NCBI RefSeq assembly: GCF_001468125.1
Contig: NZ_LNYT01000022.1
Location: 394,160-458,159 of the forward strand
DNA: 64,000 nt
Direction: 5' to 3'
Source: Legionella rubrilucens
GTDB taxonomy: Bacteria > Pseudomonadota > Gammaproteobacteria > Legionellales > Legionellaceae
The translations under genes were made by a program, and so were the position numbers. Below the pieces are notes generated by a model that made no database searches, was not told the DNA's origin, and saw nothing but the letters and a program-made list of their open reading frames with translations. Below are positions 26,863 through 35,437 of this stretch, piece after piece; within the stretch, counting starts at the first letter, position 1, and the number at the start of each line of letters is the position of its first letter.

Positions 26863-27996
26863 ATGGAGATGAAAAAGAGCCTTTTAGTTGTTTCTCTTGC
26901 CGCGTTAATGAGCAGTTATCCTGTGTTTGCAACCACCGCTGAGGGCGAGGAAGCCTATAATCAACAACGTTATGACAAAGCCTACATGCTTCTTTCTGAG
27001 GAAGCGGCAAAAGGCGATGCCAAGGCTCAATACCTTCTTGGGTCCATGTATTATCACGCCCAGGGCGTTCCCTACAGCGCGGAAAAAACGGAACAATGGC
27101 TGCTGGCATCCGCCAACCAGGGCAATGTTGATGCTCAGGTTTTACTGGCAGACTTTTATTGGTATCAAAAAACACCGGAAGGCTACACCAAGGCGTTGAG
27201 CTGGTATGAAAAAGCAGCCGCGCAAGGCAACTCCAGTGCCGAATATGCCATCGGTTACATGTACAACTTTGGCGCCGGGGTGGCAAAAAATTATGACACG
27301 GCGATGATGTGGTATCAAAAAGCGGCTGCCAAAGGCAATGCCGACGCCATGATGTCCATTGGTTACATGTATGACATGGGTACCGGTGTAAGCAAGAGCA
27401 TCCCTGAGGCGGTCAAATGGTATACCAAGGCCGCTGATCTGGGGAATACCAGCGCACAATTCAACCTCGGTACCATCTATGAATACGGTGACGGTGTACC
27501 GAAAGACATGAATAAAGCCTTTGAGTATTTAAGCAAGGCGGCTGAGAAAGGGCACGCCAAATCACAATTGGAACTGGGTAATATTTACGACACGGGTAAA
27601 TACGGCGGCGTGGATTTGAAGAAAGCGGCTTATTGGTATCAGAAAAGCGCCGATCAGGGCAATGCCACTGCCCAATATGACATTGGCGACATGTATTTTT
27701 ATGGCGATGGAGTTGAAAAGAATATAGCCACAGCGGTGGATTGGATTTCCAAGGCAGCGCGTCAGGGATATGGTCGAGCCCAAAACCGCTTGGGCGTGTT
27801 TTATCGTGATGGCATTGGCGTTGCAGCGGATCCGGTGGAAGCCTATGCCTGGTTCAGCGCAGCGGTCAATAATAAGTTTGCCGACGCGACTAAAAATCGT
27901 GACGATTTGGAAAAGAACTTAACGCCTGAACAGTTGCAGAAGGCTAAAGAGCTGGCTAAAACCTATTCGGAAGAATACGCAGCGAAAGAGCAGTAA
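26863..27996 (+). CDS. Exported Sel1-like repeat protein
   Basis: A 377-residue protein with a signal peptide (KKSLLVVSLAALMSSYPVFA) followed by about nine to ten tandem 36-residue Sel1 repeats with the A.......LG.MY..G.GV consensus. Sel1 proteins are scaffolds for protein-protein contacts; the Legionella examples LpnE, EnhC and LidL affect host entry and trafficking. The C-terminus (residues about 335-377) is a Lys/Glu-rich helix. Which partner it binds is unknown. ATG 26869 is an alternative start. Confidence 0.85.
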   Translation: MEMKKSLLVVSLAALMSSYPVFATTAEGEEAYNQQRYDKAYMLLSEEAAKGDAKAQYLLGSMYYHAQGVPYSAEKTEQWLLASANQGNVDAQVLLADFYWYQKTPEGYTKALSWYEKAAAQGNSSAEYAIGYMYNFGAGVAKNYDTAMMWYQKAAAKGNADAMMSIGYMYDMGTGVSKSIPEAVKWYTKAADLGNTSAQFNLGTIYEYGDGVPKDMNKAFEYLSKAAEKGHAKSQLELGNIYDTGKYGGVDLKKAAYWYQKSADQGNATAQYDIGDMYFYGDGVEKNIATAVDWISKAARQGYGRAQNRLGVFYRDGIGVAADPVEAYAWFSAAVNNKFADATKNRDDLEKNLTPEQLQKAKELAKTYSEEYAAKEQ

Positions 27997-28004
27997 CGAG
28001 TTGA

Positions 28005-28042
28005 CAATCCGGGGAGGCGGTGCTTATGCCGCCTCCGGATTG
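28005..28042 (+). terminator. Strong GC hairpin after the Sel1 gene
   Basis: CAATCCGG(GG)AGGCGG at 28005-28020 pairs with CCGCCTCCGGATTG at 28029-28042: 14 base pairs with a two-G bulge and 8-base loop, nine bases after the stop. It is followed by an A-run, not a U-run, so it may act as a stabilising 3' hairpin rather than a classic terminator. Confidence 0.5.
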
Positions 28043-28109
28043 GGCAAAAAAAGACAGCCCCCTCCCTTCCTTATTTTACATCCTTGTTTTTTTAGGCTAT
28101 TTTAGGCCT

Positions 28110-28136
28110 GAAAAAATTCGCAAGACGGATTTTTTC
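28110..28136. repeat. Inverted repeat upstream of the endoglucanase gene
   Basis: GAAAAAAT at 28110-28117 and ATTTTTTC at 28129-28136 are perfect inverted copies with an 11-base spacer, 45 bases before the celA-like start. Possible operator; simple A/T composition makes chance occurrence plausible. Confidence 0.3.
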
Positions 28137-28180
28137 ATGTTGTAGTTTTCCCGAAGATTGATTAAAAGGAAGCAACATTC

Positions 28181-30418
28181 ATGAAATATCCTCTATTGGG
28201 TTTAATCCCATTCCTGGCCGTGACGCAAGCCACTGCCGCACAACCGGTCACTATTGCCCCCGCACAACCCACCGCCTGCATAACGTCACAATTCAGTGCG
28301 CAAGGGAACCAGCATTGGAAAACGGTGAATTTGAAATTAACCAACCAGTGCAATCAGGCGGTGGATTTTCAGAATTCAACGATTACCTTTAAAAGTACAA
28401 CGCCGTTGACCACAACGTTTTGGGGCGAATTTTCACCCTTATCTTACCCTGATAATGCACTGACGATCAGCTCCCAGCCTCAGACGGATGGGCAGTTTCT
28501 GGCAACGCTGACCCTGCATTTTCCTTCTTATCCCGGCGCCAACTCGAAATTGCCGGCAGGAAGTGATTTTCAAATCAATTATGGCGTCAGCAGTGACGAT
28601 CATGTTGAAGGCAGCGTTAATGTGTACACCGGGTCTGTGGTGGAATCCGGCACCCTGATTTTAACGAATACCTCGGAAAAACCCGCGAATGTGTTGCAAA
28701 ATTATGCCTTGGTTCACTTGTCGATGAACGGCCAGATCGTCAATAGCATCCAACTGCCCTGGTCTTCACCCAAAACCTTATCCGGATTAGCGGCTGGCAA
28801 TTATTCACTGGCAGCCGAAACCATAACCGCCAGCAATGGCGACGTTTACCAGGGAACTGTTGTTCCAAGTACCCTGACTTTGGCCGCGAATCAGTCCGTC
28901 CATGCGTCGGTGAGTTACGCGCGGGTGCAACCCAATGGAAAACTGGCCATTCAACTGCAGGCCCTGCCTGCCGAGTTGTCAGGGTATAGCGGCAATCCCA
29001 CCGCGCTGATCACGCAAAATCAAACCGGACAATCCGTGACTCACGCGTTAAACTGGAATGCGTCCACCACCGTCTCAAACTTAAGAGAGGGGGCGGCTTA
29101 TACGTTCTCGACCGCGTTGATTGAATACAATGGTTATCGCTGCACGCCGGGATTCCAACCAGCGAGTGTGACCGCCAGTGCGTCGAGCACGCCGGCTACC
29201 CAATTGACGTATCAGTGTCTTCGCGTTACAGAAGACACCGTCACTATGAATGTCAGCGGCGCACCGGCTACCCTGGCCGCGTTAACGGTTTATCTCACGC
29301 CCAATAATGGGTCTGAAGTGCTGTCGACCGTCATTGATTTAAGCAATGGCAGCGGTTCTGCGGTCATGAATTTAACGGATGGGGTCATTTACACGCTGTC
29401 GGCCGATGCCGTACCCGGGTATACCATTCATTTTTCACCGCAACCCCTGACTGCGACCGCCAATGCCATTGAAACCATCACTTTGACGCCGATTAATGCC
29501 AGTACACCCGTTGGCGCCAATGGCCAGCTGACGGTCTGCGGGACGAAGCTTTGTAATGAGCACGGGGCACCCATTCAACTGAAGGGCATGAGTACGCACG
29601 GTCTGCAGTGGTATGCAAACTGCGTTACGCCAGCGTCGCTGGACTACCTCACTGATCAGATGAAAGCCAACGCCGTCAGGGTTTCGCTGTATGTTCAGGA
29701 AGGGGGGTATGAAACCAACCCGACGCAATTCACCAATCAGGTCAGTCAACTGATTGATGAAGCGTATGACCGCGGAATTTATGTCATTGTGGATTGGCAT
29801 ATATTAAACCCGGGTGATCCGAACTATAACCTGGCCCGCGCCAAAACCTTCTTTACTGCCATTGCCACGGCCCATAAAAATAAAAACAATCTTCTTTATG
29901 AAATTGCCAATGAGCCCAATGGGGTGAGCTGGAGTACGATTAAAAGCTATGCCAATGAAATTATTCCAGTTATTCGAGCAATTGACGCCAAAGCCCCTAT
30001 CATTGTCGGCACGCGCGCCTGGAGTTCTTTAGGGGTATCGGAGGGCGGCTCGTACCAGGAAATAGTCAATAATCCGGTACAGTTTCCCAATATCATGTAT
30101 TCCTTCCACTTTTATGCGGCGTCCCATCGCGATAATTACCTGACGGCACTCGATAATGCGTCACAGGTCCTGCCCATTTTTGTGACTGAGTTTGGTACAC
30201 AAACCTTTACCGGCGACGGGGCCAATGATTTTGATATGTCCAATCGCTACATGGCGTTGATGGCGGCCAAAAAAATTGGCTGGACGAATTGGAACTATTC
30301 CGATGATTTTCGCTCAGGAGCCATTTGGAAGACCAATACCTGCGCCAGTGGTGCCTGGGTTGACAGCAACTTAAAGCCTGCGGGTATCTACATCAAAGAG
30401 CAGATCCAGACTCCGTGA
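28181..30418 (+). CDS. celA: Secreted modular GH5 endoglucanase, CelA-like
   Basis: A 745-residue protein with a signal peptide (about 1-20). Residues about 30-150 form a beta-rich, carbohydrate-binding-like domain with Cys33 and Cys57. Residues about 155-440 appear as three tandem beta-sandwich-like modules. The catalytic GH5 domain spans about 446-745: acid/base Glu578 in YEIANEPNG, nucleophile Glu670 in FVTEFGT, and HFYAASH with His643. It would hydrolyse beta-1,4-glucans such as cellulose; L. pneumophila CelA is a type II secreted GH5 endoglucanase, and the symbol is given on that resemblance. A strong terminator follows at 30426. Confidence 0.82.
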   Translation: MKYPLLGLIPFLAVTQATAAQPVTIAPAQPTACITSQFSAQGNQHWKTVNLKLTNQCNQAVDFQNSTITFKSTTPLTTTFWGEFSPLSYPDNALTISSQPQTDGQFLATLTLHFPSYPGANSKLPAGSDFQINYGVSSDDHVEGSVNVYTGSVVESGTLILTNTSEKPANVLQNYALVHLSMNGQIVNSIQLPWSSPKTLSGLAAGNYSLAAETITASNGDVYQGTVVPSTLTLAANQSVHASVSYARVQPNGKLAIQLQALPAELSGYSGNPTALITQNQTGQSVTHALNWNASTTVSNLREGAAYTFSTALIEYNGYRCTPGFQPASVTASASSTPATQLTYQCLRVTEDTVTMNVSGAPATLAALTVYLTPNNGSEVLSTVIDLSNGSGSAVMNLTDGVIYTLSADAVPGYTIHFSPQPLTATANAIETITLTPINASTPVGANGQLTVCGTKLCNEHGAPIQLKGMSTHGLQWYANCVTPASLDYLTDQMKANAVRVSLYVQEGGYETNPTQFTNQVSQLIDEAYDRGIYVIVDWHILNPGDPNYNLARAKTFFTAIATAHKNKNNLLYEIANEPNGVSWSTIKSYANEIIPVIRAIDAKAPIIVGTRAWSSLGVSEGGSYQEIVNNPVQFPNIMYSFHFYAASHRDNYLTALDNASQVLPIFVTEFGTQTFTGDGANDFDMSNRYMALMAAKKIGWTNWNYSDDFRSGAIWKTNTCASGAWVDSNLKPAGIYIKEQIQTP

Positions 30419-30425
30419 CCTATCG

Positions 30426-30460
30426 CGCTGCCGGAAAGCGACTTTCTGGCAGCGTTATTG
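30426..30460 (+). terminator. Rho-independent terminator of the endoglucanase gene
   Basis: A 13-bp stem (30426-30438 with 30442-30454, one G-U pair, 3-base loop) is followed by TTATTG, eight bases after the stop. Confidence 0.75.
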
Positions 30461-30546
30461 TCAGGAACCGCATAAAAAATATCAATTAGATCAAAATTGC
30501 AACAAATAGATCTATTTTTTGTCTATAGTTTAAACATAAGATTCTC

Positions 30547-31815
30547 ATGGATGGTGAACTTATGTTTGACTTACTCCCTGTCGAAGGCGGCTTGCTTAGC
30601 CAAAAAAGAAAACAGATTGTACTTCTGAATGATATTCTCAAGAAGATGAATCACAGCAAAAATAGCGACCCTGAACGATTACCCTATTATTACGGCAAAC
30701 TGGAAGCTCTGCATCGCAGGATCATGAGCAAAGGCGAGGCCGATACCGTTATTAAAAATTGGTTTCTTGCTCACCCCCTCTACAAAACCCACCATCAGAT
30801 TATCGACTTGGTCAAACACCGTCAACTTGAAAAAAAGGTTAAAAAAATAGCCAAACAGATGGATCTTGGTAGTTTATACAGTAAATACACCAGCAAAGGC
30901 AGTTTTAAAGGCTTGGTTCAGGATCGGCTGATGGCGATTGATTCGAGTTATAAAGTGACGTCTTTGGGAGGCGGCAACAACCCCATTCTGCTTGTGACGC
31001 TCAATAAGGATCAGCAATTCATCATACGGTTGGTTCGGGTGGACAGTCAGGATGAAGAACGGGGGATATCGCCAAAACAGGCGCGGGAGCAGGTCAGCGG
31101 CATGTCCCAGGTCCCTCAACCGTTGCTGATGCATTTTGTGGCCAATGATTTTCAGGAGAAAACGTACATTGAATTTGGCCATTATTATTCTCAGGGGAGT
31201 ATTGAAGAATTGTTCAAACAACTGAACGACCACAAGAAGAATTCTCCTCACAAAGAGACCATGGTGTTGCTTTATGCGCGGAAGTTCCTTGAATTTTATC
31301 TGGAATTAAACAGGCATGGCGTCTGGTATACTGATCTTAAGCCCAGCAATGTCCTTCTCGATAGTCAGGGCGAGCTTGTGATAAGCGATGTCAAAGGCTT
31401 GCTGATGTCTCATGAAGGCAAAATGCCCTCTGCAAAAACCAACACGTCCAAAGCGTATTATCAATCGTCCGTATTCGAAGGCAAATTAATCAATCTCGAG
31501 CGCCTGCAACGGCAAACCCTCGCCAATACCCTTTATCAGTTAACGACCGGTAAGTTACCTGTCTCTGTCAAAGGGCATTACATCGATTGGAAAAACAAAT
31601 ACAATTTTAATCAGGATTGCTTTAAAACCCCCGAGGGCGAGTTAATTAAATCGTTAATTCTGGCTTTAAACATGTCACGACCCAAACCGCTGACGCACTA
31701 TTTAACCCGAATTAATGATCACTTGAATCAGGAACAGTTACACCCTCAGGAAGAAGAATCTGCCCGCCTGCCTACTCGTGACCGAGACGATTCCCAGGCA
31801 TCAATTACTCTTTAG
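30547..31815 (+). CDS. Divergent protein-kinase-like protein, candidate Dot/Icm effector
   Basis: A 422-residue protein. Residues about 135-370 show kinase subdomains: a glycine-rich SLGGGNNPILLV (139-150), QFIIRLVRV where the beta-3 lysine is Arg161, a catalytic loop YTDLKPSNVLLD (261-272, HRD changed to YTD but Asp263, Lys265 and Asn268 kept), and DVKG (281-284) for DFG. The first 130 residues are a charged helical extension. The C-terminus QEEESARLPTRDRDDSQ resembles an E-block translocation signal. Arg in place of the beta-3 lysine suggests weak, unusual or no phosphotransfer. Not one of the LegK proteins I can recognise. Start could also be ATG 30562. Confidence 0.6.
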   Translation: MDGELMFDLLPVEGGLLSQKRKQIVLLNDILKKMNHSKNSDPERLPYYYGKLEALHRRIMSKGEADTVIKNWFLAHPLYKTHHQIIDLVKHRQLEKKVKKIAKQMDLGSLYSKYTSKGSFKGLVQDRLMAIDSSYKVTSLGGGNNPILLVTLNKDQQFIIRLVRVDSQDEERGISPKQAREQVSGMSQVPQPLLMHFVANDFQEKTYIEFGHYYSQGSIEELFKQLNDHKKNSPHKETMVLLYARKFLEFYLELNRHGVWYTDLKPSNVLLDSQGELVISDVKGLLMSHEGKMPSAKTNTSKAYYQSSVFEGKLINLERLQRQTLANTLYQLTTGKLPVSVKGHYIDWKNKYNFNQDCFKTPEGELIKSLILALNMSRPKPLTHYLTRINDHLNQEQLHPQEEESARLPTRDRDDSQASITL

Positions 31816-32115
31816 GGGGGTAACGGTATTAAAAATCCGGCTGTAATGAGCGTTGTCCGGATGATGATCACTGCGCGGGTTAAAGGAGCTCTCGGTAACC
31901 ACCAGATTTTTTATTTCCGACAACCTGAAGTTGCGCCATTGCGGAAGATGGCCGCTGGCGCTGCCATTTGAAACCTGATAAGCATGCAGTTGTTTTAAGC
32001 CGTTGAGGAGCCCAAAATGATGAGGCTCTGCGCAACGCGAATGCCCGCCGTAATGAAAGAGGACACGATGGCGATGGGTAATCGCTTCGTTGATTTTGCG
32101 TTCAACTCTGTCCAT
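31801..32115 (-). CDS. Small WYL-like domain protein
   Basis: A 104-residue protein whose central part (HRVLFHYGGHSRCAEPHHFGLLNGLKQLHAYQV) resembles a stand-alone WYL domain, a ligand-sensing fold of bacterial regulators. No DNA-binding helix-turn-helix is present. An AGGAAGG site precedes the ATG at 32115. Its end overlaps the kinase-like gene by 15 bases in convergent orientation. The role is unknown; family call is tentative. Confidence 0.6.
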   Translation of the reverse strand: MDRVERKINEAITHRHRVLFHYGGHSRCAEPHHFGLLNGLKQLHAYQVSNGSASGHLPQWRNFRLSEIKNLVVTESSFNPRSDHHPDNAHYSRIFNTVTPLKSN

Positions 32116-32256
32116 GGCGGTGCCTTCCTGTTTATTAAAGTATAGACAGTGCCTTATAGTGTACGATCAGTTGTTCATAAGGCCAGATTGTTCTAAATAT
32201 TGTAAATTGTCGGTACACTGATTACTCTGTAATCGTCTTATAAAAAAGGAGTTATT

Positions 32257-32598
32257 ATGCGTAATGAAGTCAGACAATCCCTTGAAGAGAAAGCGCTGAA
32301 GACCAGGACAGTCTTTTTGGCGGCTAATCTTATTGTTCTTCCATTTTATTGCATCGACTCTACTTTTGGTCTCGCCGTCTCTGTTGCATTAAATGTTGTC
32401 TTGCTGAAGGTGCTTCATGACCTGGGACAAAGTCGGCGGCCGGGTTCCAATCTACTGAATGCAGCGGATCGCTTCTTTTCAAACATGACGGGCCGTAATC
32501 ACGAGGATTTGAATAATACGTTCCGTAACATCATCAATGGTGGTGCGGCCGTTTATGATGAAATGAGCGTTGTTTTCAGCGAGACGTTAGGCCGGTAA
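32257..32598 (+). CDS. Small membrane-associated hypothetical protein
   Basis: A 113-residue protein with a charged N-terminus, one or two hydrophobic segments (about 19-52, TVFLAANLIVLPFY and FGLAVSVALNVVLLKVL) and a soluble C-terminal half. A strong AAGGAG site eight bases before the ATG supports expression. I do not recognise the family; it lies in the accessory stretch between the celA-like gene and tRNA-Asn. Confidence 0.65.
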   Translation: MRNEVRQSLEEKALKTRTVFLAANLIVLPFYCIDSTFGLAVSVALNVVLLKVLHDLGQSRRPGSNLLNAADRFFSNMTGRNHEDLNNTFRNIINGGAAVYDEMSVVFSETLGR

Positions 32599-32600
32599 TT

Positions 32601-32629
32601 TGAATGCGGGGTTAAGCCTGCGGCATTCA
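32601..32629. terminator. Possible short hairpin between convergent genes
   Basis: TGAATGC at 32601-32607 pairs with GCATTCA at 32623-32629 around a GC-rich interior, directly after the 32598 stop and overlapping the stop of the opposite gene. Confidence 0.35.
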
Positions 32630-33097
32630 TTTGAGTCGAAGGTGAAAATCGTCGGCTTTATCGACAGGCGAATAGCCCTTACGGTAGGCAAAGGATTCAC
32701 ACACATGGGAAACGATTAACAGCGGTGCGTCTGCGCTTTGACGCGATAAAATCCAGGTGTGGGTCATGTCGGCAATCAATTGCTGGCTGTAAGCCGCCGG
32801 CGATTGCCAAAGCCGGGCATGCCAGGCGCCTTTGGTGTGAACGGTGACCTGATTGCCTTCCTGCTCACTGCCCACCAGTTCACAATCGAAATGCTGATCA
32901 AAATAAATCAGCTTCCCAATCTGATGATCAGCAAACCCGGCAATGCCCTTAAAATGAATATCACTGCCCCGCAAGCGAATTTCGAAGCGCTCCGCATCAA
33001 TGATCGTCAGGAATTCGACCATAGGCGCACGCGACGCATTGAGATGGTTAAATCGCTGAATAATCGCAAACGCTTCTTCGGCCACGGTTTGATTCAT
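32627..33097 (-). CDS. NTF2/SnoaL-like small protein
   Basis: A 156-residue soluble protein with the alpha+beta layout of an NTF2-like cone: an N-terminal helical pair (AEEAFAIIQRFNHLNA), then long beta strands (FEIRLRGSDIHFKGIAGFADH, DCELVGSEQEGNQVTVHTKGAWHARLW) and HTWILSR. Such folds bind small ligands or catalyse isomerisations; nothing identifies the substrate. Follows the 66-residue gene on the same strand by 16 bases. Confidence 0.6.
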   Translation of the reverse strand: MNQTVAEEAFAIIQRFNHLNASRAPMVEFLTIIDAERFEIRLRGSDIHFKGIAGFADHQIGKLIYFDQHFDCELVGSEQEGNQVTVHTKGAWHARLWQSPAAYSQQLIADMTHTWILSRQSADAPLLIVSHVCESFAYRKGYSPVDKADDFHLRLK

Positions 33098-33113
33098 AGG
33101 GGCTCCGTAAGGA

Positions 33114-33314
33114 TTAACGCTGCGGAAGCATTAACCCGCTTTTTTCCATTGCTTCCAGGTATTTTAATAGCATCAACCTGAAATCGCTATTTAATTTATT
33201 CAGGCGCTGCTGGGTGGAAATAAAATCCCCCACATCACCATTCAGGCTTGCTCTAACGGAGGATGCTTCAATGTTCCTGAGAATGGAATCCATTTTTTTC
33301 ATTTCATTCAACAT
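33114..33314 (-). CDS. Small helical hypothetical protein
   Basis: A 66-residue, probably all-helical protein (MDSILRNIEASSVRASLNGDVGDF...LLKYLEAMEKSGLM split by a turn). The ATG at 33314 is chosen because GGGAGAG lies just upstream; a longer frame to 33347 would run through it. Likely cotranscribed with the NTF2-like gene. Function unknown. Confidence 0.6.
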   Translation of the reverse strand: MLNEMKKMDSILRNIEASSVRASLNGDVGDFISTQQRLNKLNSDFRLMLLKYLEAMEKSGLMLPQR

Positions 33315-33373
33315 GATAACTCTCCCACTCAATCCGCAGGGATTCATTCTTAGTATAGTTCAGGATAGCGTGA

Positions 33374-35035
33374 TTAGTGTTTAAGTGCGGGAGACGCCAT
33401 GTGAACTTTTTCATCCTTATCGGTCAGCATATAATGGTTGGCTCGCTGACTCAGGCGTTCTAACTCGTCAATCAGTGCTTTCGTTTTGCTTTTTCCAAGG
33501 CTTGCAGAAACATCCTGCGTGCGGTAATTCGTTACTGCCGCTCTGAATGCCCCGGCATCAAATGAATGACCCTTGAATTTTTCAGCAATGCTTTTGAGCG
33601 CCCCAATTTTTGCATGCCTTTCTTTGTGACGGTAGAAGCCAAAACAACCGATCAAATCGGTTTCTATTTTTTTAATATGAGCCTCTATTTTTTCGTGCAT
33701 GTCATGAAAATCCTGAGGCAGGTGTGACTGAGTCTCTCTGATTTTTTGCTCGCGCACGGCCACGGCATTTTGACCTTCTTCTAACCAGGATAAATCGTTT
33801 AATTTGCCTATTTCTGTATTTTGCATTTTAGCGGCTAGCATTTTTGCAGTGGCATGCAACGGAAGACTGTTTTCCGAAATAAAGGCTTTATCCAATCCAT
33901 AGAAAGAAAAAGAAAAAGGAGCAATTTCTTTATTAACGGCATCCTTTTTATTGTAAAGATCGAATAGCGCAGAGAGTAATGCGCCGGGACCCGAGGTATA
34001 AACAACGCTACTTTTCAGAAAAATCATCCGGGTCTGCTCCCGCACCGCGGTTAAAAATTGATTATCATCCTGTATTGAGGCAAGCGTTTCAATTTGTTTG
34101 TATTGATTTCCAGGCAAGAGGAGCCAAGATATCCATCCCAGCTGTTTTTTCAATGCTGCTCGTTGCTGTTTGGCCGCTTGTGCAATAATTTCCTCATCTG
34201 AGAGAAAGAAATGAAAGGGCATAACACTGTTGCTAAAACTAAGATTATCGGCAGTTATCCTTATAATTTCTTGACGCACTTCCAGGACTGTTTTTCCTTT
34301 ACTTAAACTCGCTAAAGTGGACAGGGTTTTAGAATTAGGATCCAGATCGAAAAGCATGTCGGCTAAGAGTGGTGAAAACAAGGAAGCTAACGTGCTTTTG
34401 ACGTGCGCTACATAGTTTTCAATGAAACCCTGACCCCTCTTTGGTTGTTCAGAGCAGGCCTTATAAATAGTCTTTTGTATTTTTTGAATATGGGGTAACG
34501 CATCCTGACTGTCGACGACGGCTATCGTGTCGTTATTGATGGAGATGGCCTCAATGTCGCCTTTTAGAGCGTAGCTGCCCACACTAAGCAAAAGAGGTTT
34601 TTCAACAGCAATTGTCTCAGGAAGTTTTCCAGTGTCCACATGGACATCAAAATCAGTGTAAGTACCCAGTTCATAAACAGGTTTTAACCAGCGTAAAATA
34701 TCACTTCCCACCGCTGGATTCCCGCCTTTCTTTAAATGAGACATTTCATCGTTATAAATTGTAATCAGATTTTTCTCTTCCTGGGTCTCACAGTGAGGGA
34801 TCACCTCGTTTCTTACATCATGGGCAATAATATTATATCGAGAGCAAAAGGATTCCAGTTCCTTTAATGCTTTTGAAGACAATAACTGACTATCATAAAC
34901 AAAATGGATTTCATCATTCGGATTAATATCCCTCATTCTGACCAGGCGAACACGATTCTCGAGATTCAAAAAGGTGTCTTTATCTTTACTAAGCCAAATT
35001 TTTACGTGACGATGGGGATTAAACTGATAAGCCAT
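33374..35035 (-). CDS. DXD glycosyltransferase-like protein, candidate Dot/Icm effector
   Basis: A 553-residue protein with an N-terminal GT-A-like half. VKIWLSK (residues 11-17) and EIHFVYDSQLL (42-52) look like the first beta strands of TcdA/TcdB-type and Och1-type sugar transferases; PAVGSDILRW (107-116) matches their AASDIxR segment; and TYTDFDVHVD (125-134) gives the DXD (Asp128-x-Asp130) that binds metal and UDP-sugar. The C-terminal 300 residues are helical and Lys/Glu-rich, without a known family. No signal peptide. Such enzymes in Legionella modify host proteins after Dot/Icm export; translocation here is inferred. Upstream lies a 264-base region bounded by tRNA-Asn. Confidence 0.65.
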   Translation of the reverse strand: MAYQFNPHRHVKIWLSKDKDTFLNLENRVRLVRMRDINPNDEIHFVYDSQLLSSKALKELESFCSRYNIIAHDVRNEVIPHCETQEEKNLITIYNDEMSHLKKGGNPAVGSDILRWLKPVYELGTYTDFDVHVDTGKLPETIAVEKPLLLSVGSYALKGDIEAISINNDTIAVVDSQDALPHIQKIQKTIYKACSEQPKRGQGFIENYVAHVKSTLASLFSPLLADMLFDLDPNSKTLSTLASLSKGKTVLEVRQEIIRITADNLSFSNSVMPFHFFLSDEEIIAQAAKQQRAALKKQLGWISWLLLPGNQYKQIETLASIQDDNQFLTAVREQTRMIFLKSSVVYTSGPGALLSALFDLYNKKDAVNKEIAPFSFSFYGLDKAFISENSLPLHATAKMLAAKMQNTEIGKLNDLSWLEEGQNAVAVREQKIRETQSHLPQDFHDMHEKIEAHIKKIETDLIGCFGFYRHKERHAKIGALKSIAEKFKGHSFDAGAFRAAVTNYRTQDVSASLGKSKTKALIDELERLSQRANHYMLTDKDEKVHMASPALKH

Positions 35036-35299
35036 AATGAGATACCTGCTACACTATTTTTGATAAAAAGAAGGTATTATGGCATGCGGTTATTAACGGA
35101 GCGTTAAGGCTATATTTTGGGCTATAAGAGCAAATTATAGTTCCCTGTGGAGCATGTAATCGTTTGTAACTGTTTTGCTGATTAAGAAAAGGACTTGGTG
35201 ATTAGGGGAATCTGACGCCACTTGAAATAATTGATTGAAAGCGGGTTTCTGTAGTGATCGTGATTTGTTTGAGTGATTTACCAAAACCCAGACTGGATT
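35036..35299. other. AT-rich intergenic region between the glycosyltransferase-like gene and tRNA-Asn
   Basis: The 264 bases hold the minus-strand promoter region of the glycosyltransferase-like gene and the 3' flank of the tRNA. No open frame, repeat of the tRNA 3' end, or strong hairpin was seen. Confidence 0.6.
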
Positions 35300-35375
35300 T
35301 GGCTCCCCGGACAGGACTCGAACCTGTGACCTAATGATTAACAGTCATCCGCTCTACCGGCTGAGCTACCGGGGA
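35300..35375 (-). tRNA. tRNA-Asn (GTT)
   Basis: Read on the minus strand, a 76-base cloverleaf: 7-bp acceptor (TCCCCGG with CCGGGGA), D-arm with AGCTCAGCCGGTAGAGC, anticodon loop CTGTTAA giving anticodon GTT, T-arm with GGTTCGAGTCC, discriminator G and encoded CCA. It lies at one edge of a cluster of accessory genes. Confidence 0.97.
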
Positions 35376-35437
35376 ATAGGGCGGAATCTTAAATTGATTC
35401 CGCCTGGTGGTCAAGGGATTACGGAACTTTTTTTTGT

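Noticed and set aside
26861-27286. 141-residue open frame antisense to the Sel1-repeat gene
   Set aside because: It is a codon-shadow of a strongly supported repeat protein, with biased Cys/Arg/Pro/His composition and no ribosome site.
29435-29800. 121-residue minus-strand frame inside the endoglucanase gene
   Set aside because: Shadow of the catalytic-domain coding sequence; no start signal or family resemblance.
35300-35375. Attachment-site repeat of the tRNA-Asn 3' end
   Set aside because: No second copy of the tRNA 3' sequence was found on reading through the neighbouring accessory genes.
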